Source of the DNA: Rubritepida sp.
Lineage (GTDB): Bacteria > Pseudomonadota > Alphaproteobacteria > Acetobacterales > Acetobacteraceae
Length of the DNA stretch: 32,799 nucleotides
Direction: 5' to 3'
Assembly: GCA_028291455.1 (NCBI GenBank)
Contig: JAQGHY010000201.1
Location: 1 to 32,799 of the forward strand
The translations under genes and the position numbers were made by a program. Position 1 is the stretch's first letter. Each line of letters begins with the position of its first letter. The notes below the pieces were generated by a model that was given only the letters and a program-made list of their open reading frames with translations, was not told where the DNA came from and made no database searches. Of this stretch, positions 30,871 to 32,799 are shown one piece after another.

Positions 30871-31704
30871 ATGCACCGTAGAAGTCATGTGGCCAGCGGT
30901 CGCGCCCTGCTGGCGACACAGGTCGTCGGCCAGGGTCATCCTGTCGTGTTCCTCCACGCCAATGTCTGCGACAGCCGGATGTTGCGGGCCCAGCTGGAGG
31001 CTGTCGGCATCGGCAATATGGCGATCGCTTATGACCGCCGAGGCTTCGGTGAGACGCGATTCGAGAAGGAGGACTTCTCACCCGTTGCCGATCTGATGGC
31101 GGTGATGGACGCCATGGCGACGGGCAAGCCCGTAATCCTGGTCGGGTGCTCCCGGGGCGGGAAGATCGCCATCGACGCCGCTCTTCTGCACCCATCGCGC
31201 ATCGTTGGCCTGGTTCTCGTCGCGCCAAGCGTGGGTGGTGCGCCCAAGCCCGTATATTCGCCTGCGATCAAGGAAATGCTGGCCCAGCAGAAGGCCGCCG
31301 AAGATGCGGGTGAGCTGGACCAGGTGAACGCCATCAAGGCACGCCTCTGGCTGGACGGCCCCCTGGCGCCGGAAGGCCGGGTTACGGGCCAGGCCCGCCA
31401 ATTGTTCCTCGACATGAACGGCATCGCCCTCCGGTCCCCGCCAGCCGGATCGAGCCTCGACGTCACGCCCGCCTTCAGCCGCCTGGCTGAGATCGGCGTG
31501 CCGTCGCTCGTGGTGTGGGGCGACCTCGATTTCCCGCACATCCAGGACCGGAGCCGGCATATCGCGAAGGAGATGCCGAATGCGACAGGCTGCGAACTGG
31601 CCGGCACCGCCCACCTGCCAAGCCTGGAGCAGCCTGCGGCCGTCACCGGCCTTCTCCTATCCTTTATGGAGCGCCTGCTCGGTCGTCATTCCCCCTTAGC
31701 GTGA
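30871..31704 (+). CDS. Alpha/beta-hydrolase family protein
   Basis: A 277-residue alpha/beta hydrolase. The nucleophile elbow is GCSRGG with Ser94. The likely acid lies in WGDLDFPHI (Asp218 or Asp220) and the catalytic His is His248 in GTAHLPSLEQP. The HANVCDSRML segment after the first strand supplies the oxyanion region. The substrate is unknown; the family includes esterases, lactonases and haloperoxidase-like enzymes. The ATG at 30871 follows GAGGCGAGAG; a longer frame from 30811 lacks similarity. It runs into the remnant of a short-chain dehydrogenase on the opposite strand. Confidence 0.87.
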   Translation: MHRRSHVASGRALLATQVVGQGHPVVFLHANVCDSRMLRAQLEAVGIGNMAIAYDRRGFGETRFEKEDFSPVADLMAVMDAMATGKPVILVGCSRGGKIAIDAALLHPSRIVGLVLVAPSVGGAPKPVYSPAIKEMLAQQKAAEDAGELDQVNAIKARLWLDGPLAPEGRVTGQARQLFLDMNGIALRSPPAGSSLDVTPAFSRLAEIGVPSLVVWGDLDFPHIQDRSRHIAKEMPNATGCELAGTAHLPSLEQPAAVTGLLLSFMERLLGRHSPLA

Positions 31705-31916
31705 CGCCTTGCCGCCAGCGGCGAGCAGCTGACGCCGGCGAACTCGATCGAACTTGGCGCCACGCCGTTCACGCGGATGCCGTCGGGCGCGAACATCGCG
31801 GCCTGACTCCGGGGTGTAGGTTGATCAGCAGCGCCTTCACGGCGGCACAGGCCGGCCCGCCCGTCGAGGAGCCGTAGCCCGCGGCGGGGCTGGCGCGGAA
31901 GGTGGACCACATCATG
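31686..31916 (-). pseudogene. Decayed short-chain dehydrogenase/reductase fragment
   Basis: On the minus strand, two reading frames together encode a recognisable C-terminal piece of an SDR oxidoreductase. The first frame gives ASPAAGYGSSTGGPACAAVK then ALLINL, corresponding to the Tyr-x3-Lys active-site block with Tyr changed to Cys. A frameshift near 31820-31830 then moves to a second frame with AMFAPDGIRVNGVAPSSIEF, the usual post-active-site segment. The N-terminal nucleotide-binding half is absent from the window. No intact start or full-length frame exists, so this is a dead remnant overlapping the 3' end of the hydrolase gene. Confidence 0.7.
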
Positions 31917-31993
31917 CTGGGCCAACAGCCGGCGAGGGGTTCCTGCCAGGCCGGGGCCATGGCTAAATACGGCCCATCGAGGGAGAGAAACCG

Positions 31994-32799
31994 ATGGCTG
32001 GCGTGTATTGGTACGATGGCGTGTGGTCCACCGAGGAGCCGAAGCTGCTCGGACCGATGGACAATGCCTTCTGGCAGGGTTCGGTGATCTTCGACGGTGC
32101 GCGCTCCATCGCCGGCTGGGCACCCGACCTCGACCAGCATTGCGCCCGCGCCGTGCGCTCCGCCATCGTCATGGCGATGAAGCCCACCAAGACCGCCGAG
32201 GAAATCGAGGCACTGGCGCGCGAGGGCATCCGCCGCATGGGCCCCGGCAACACGCTCTATGTCCGTCCCATGTTCTTCGTCCGTGACTCCATCGGCTCCT
32301 CCCAGCCCGATCCGGACAGCACGGAATTCCTCATCGCGGTCTATGAAGCGCCGCTGCCGGGCTTCAACGGCTTCACCGCGATGATGGCGCCCTACCGCCG
32401 CCCCGCGCCGGACATGGCGCCGACCGACGCCAAGGCCTCCTGCCTCTACCCGAACAGCCAACGCGCCGCGGCCTGGGCGCGGGCGCATGGGTCCGACAAT
32501 GCCGTGCTTTGCGACATCGCAGGGAATGTCGCTGAATTCGCCACCTCCAACATCTGGTTCGCCAAGGACGGCGTGGTGGTGACGCCGGCGCCGAACCACA
32601 CCTTCCTCGCCGGCATCACGCGCCGCCGAATCATGGGCTTGCTGCGCGAGGCCGGCGTGACGGTCGAGGAGCGCACCGTGCGTCCGGACGAGCTCGAGAC
32701 GGCGGATGAGATCTTCTCCACCGGCAATTTCGCCAAGGTGCAGCCGGTGAACCGCTACAACGGCCGCGACCTGCAGCCCGGTCCCTTCGCGAAGAAGGC
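31994..32799 (+). CDS. ilvE: Branched-chain amino acid aminotransferase, class IV (partial, 3' end outside window)
   Basis: The first 268 codons of a pyridoxal-phosphate aminotransferase of fold type IV, which interconverts Leu, Ile and Val with their keto acids. Visible are the N-terminal FWQGSVIFDGARSI, the catalytic Lys in TDAKASCLYPNSQRA, VAEFATSNIWFAKDG and the FLAGITRRRIMGLL motif that grips the cofactor phosphate. The ATG at 31994 follows a GGGAGAG site. The frame is open to the window end. No other ilv genes are visible. A broader D-amino-acid or aromatic specificity within the class IV family is possible. Confidence 0.9.
   Translation, partial: MAGVYWYDGVWSTEEPKLLGPMDNAFWQGSVIFDGARSIAGWAPDLDQHCARAVRSAIVMAMKPTKTAEEIEALAREGIRRMGPGNTLYVRPMFFVRDSIGSSQPDPDSTEFLIAVYEAPLPGFNGFTAMMAPYRRPAPDMAPTDAKASCLYPNSQRAAAWARAHGSDNAVLCDIAGNVAEFATSNIWFAKDGVVVTPAPNHTFLAGITRRRIMGLLREAGVTVEERTVRPDELETADEIFSTGNFAKVQPVNRYNGRDLQPGPFAKK

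Overview
The window is a high-GC chromosomal segment whose gene content and style suggest an alphaproteobacterium, most likely a Roseomonas-type member of the Acetobacteraceae. This is an inference. It rests on GC-rich codon use, a his cluster whose genes overlap by 1 to 4 bases, three orphan Bug/TctC-type binding proteins, orphan PhnCDE(E) and peptide-type transport genes, and short GC-rich intergenic hairpins. No rRNA, tRNA or CRISPR array was seen.

Layout. Positions 1-5300 hold a tight plus-strand histidine operon: hisB (3' end), a DUF2628 membrane protein, hisH, a GNAT acetyltransferase, hisA, hisF, hisE, then a HIT-family hydrolase and a SirB1/transglutaminase-like TPR protein. Positions 5305-12350 hold a 3-hydroxyisobutyryl-CoA hydrolase-like enzyme, a Tat-exported Mn/Fe superoxide dismutase, an LtaS/MdoB-like membrane sulfatase-fold protein, a NIPSNAP protein, a family-5 solute-binding protein and an acyl-CoA ligase of the AlkK/DmdB type. 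Positions 12412-17410 hold a Bug receptor with a tiny lipoprotein gene, divergent from a complete phnC-phnD-phnE-phnE phosphonate-type ABC transporter. HemW, an ACT-only protein and a second Bug receptor follow.

Positions 20156-23729 form a minus-strand cluster. It encodes a two-subunit ThDP decarboxylase resembling sulfopyruvate/phosphonopyruvate decarboxylase, a D-2-hydroxyacid dehydrogenase and an MmgE/PrpD protein. This looks like a small catabolic pathway for an alpha-keto or hydroxy acid, and the nearby phosphonate transporter makes a phosphonate or sulfonate substrate worth testing. Positions 27304-29366 encode ethanolamine ammonia-lyase (eutB, eutC), followed by a third Bug receptor, arfB, an alpha/beta hydrolase, a decayed short-chain dehydrogenase and the 5' part of a branched-chain aminotransferase gene.

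The most unusual feature lies at 23791-27255. It is a roughly 3.5 kb mobile element bounded by 16-bp perfect terminal inverted repeats. An intact DDE transposase of the IS1-like type lies at the right end, and its stop codon falls inside the right repeat. Unlike an ordinary IS it carries five passenger genes: two small basic or helical proteins, a HigB/RelE-like toxin, an Xre-HTH/ImmA-type metalloprotease fusion in the antitoxin position, and an unrecognised 165-aa third gene. The passengers are visibly more AT-rich than the host genes, and the element sits 48 bp upstream of eutB.
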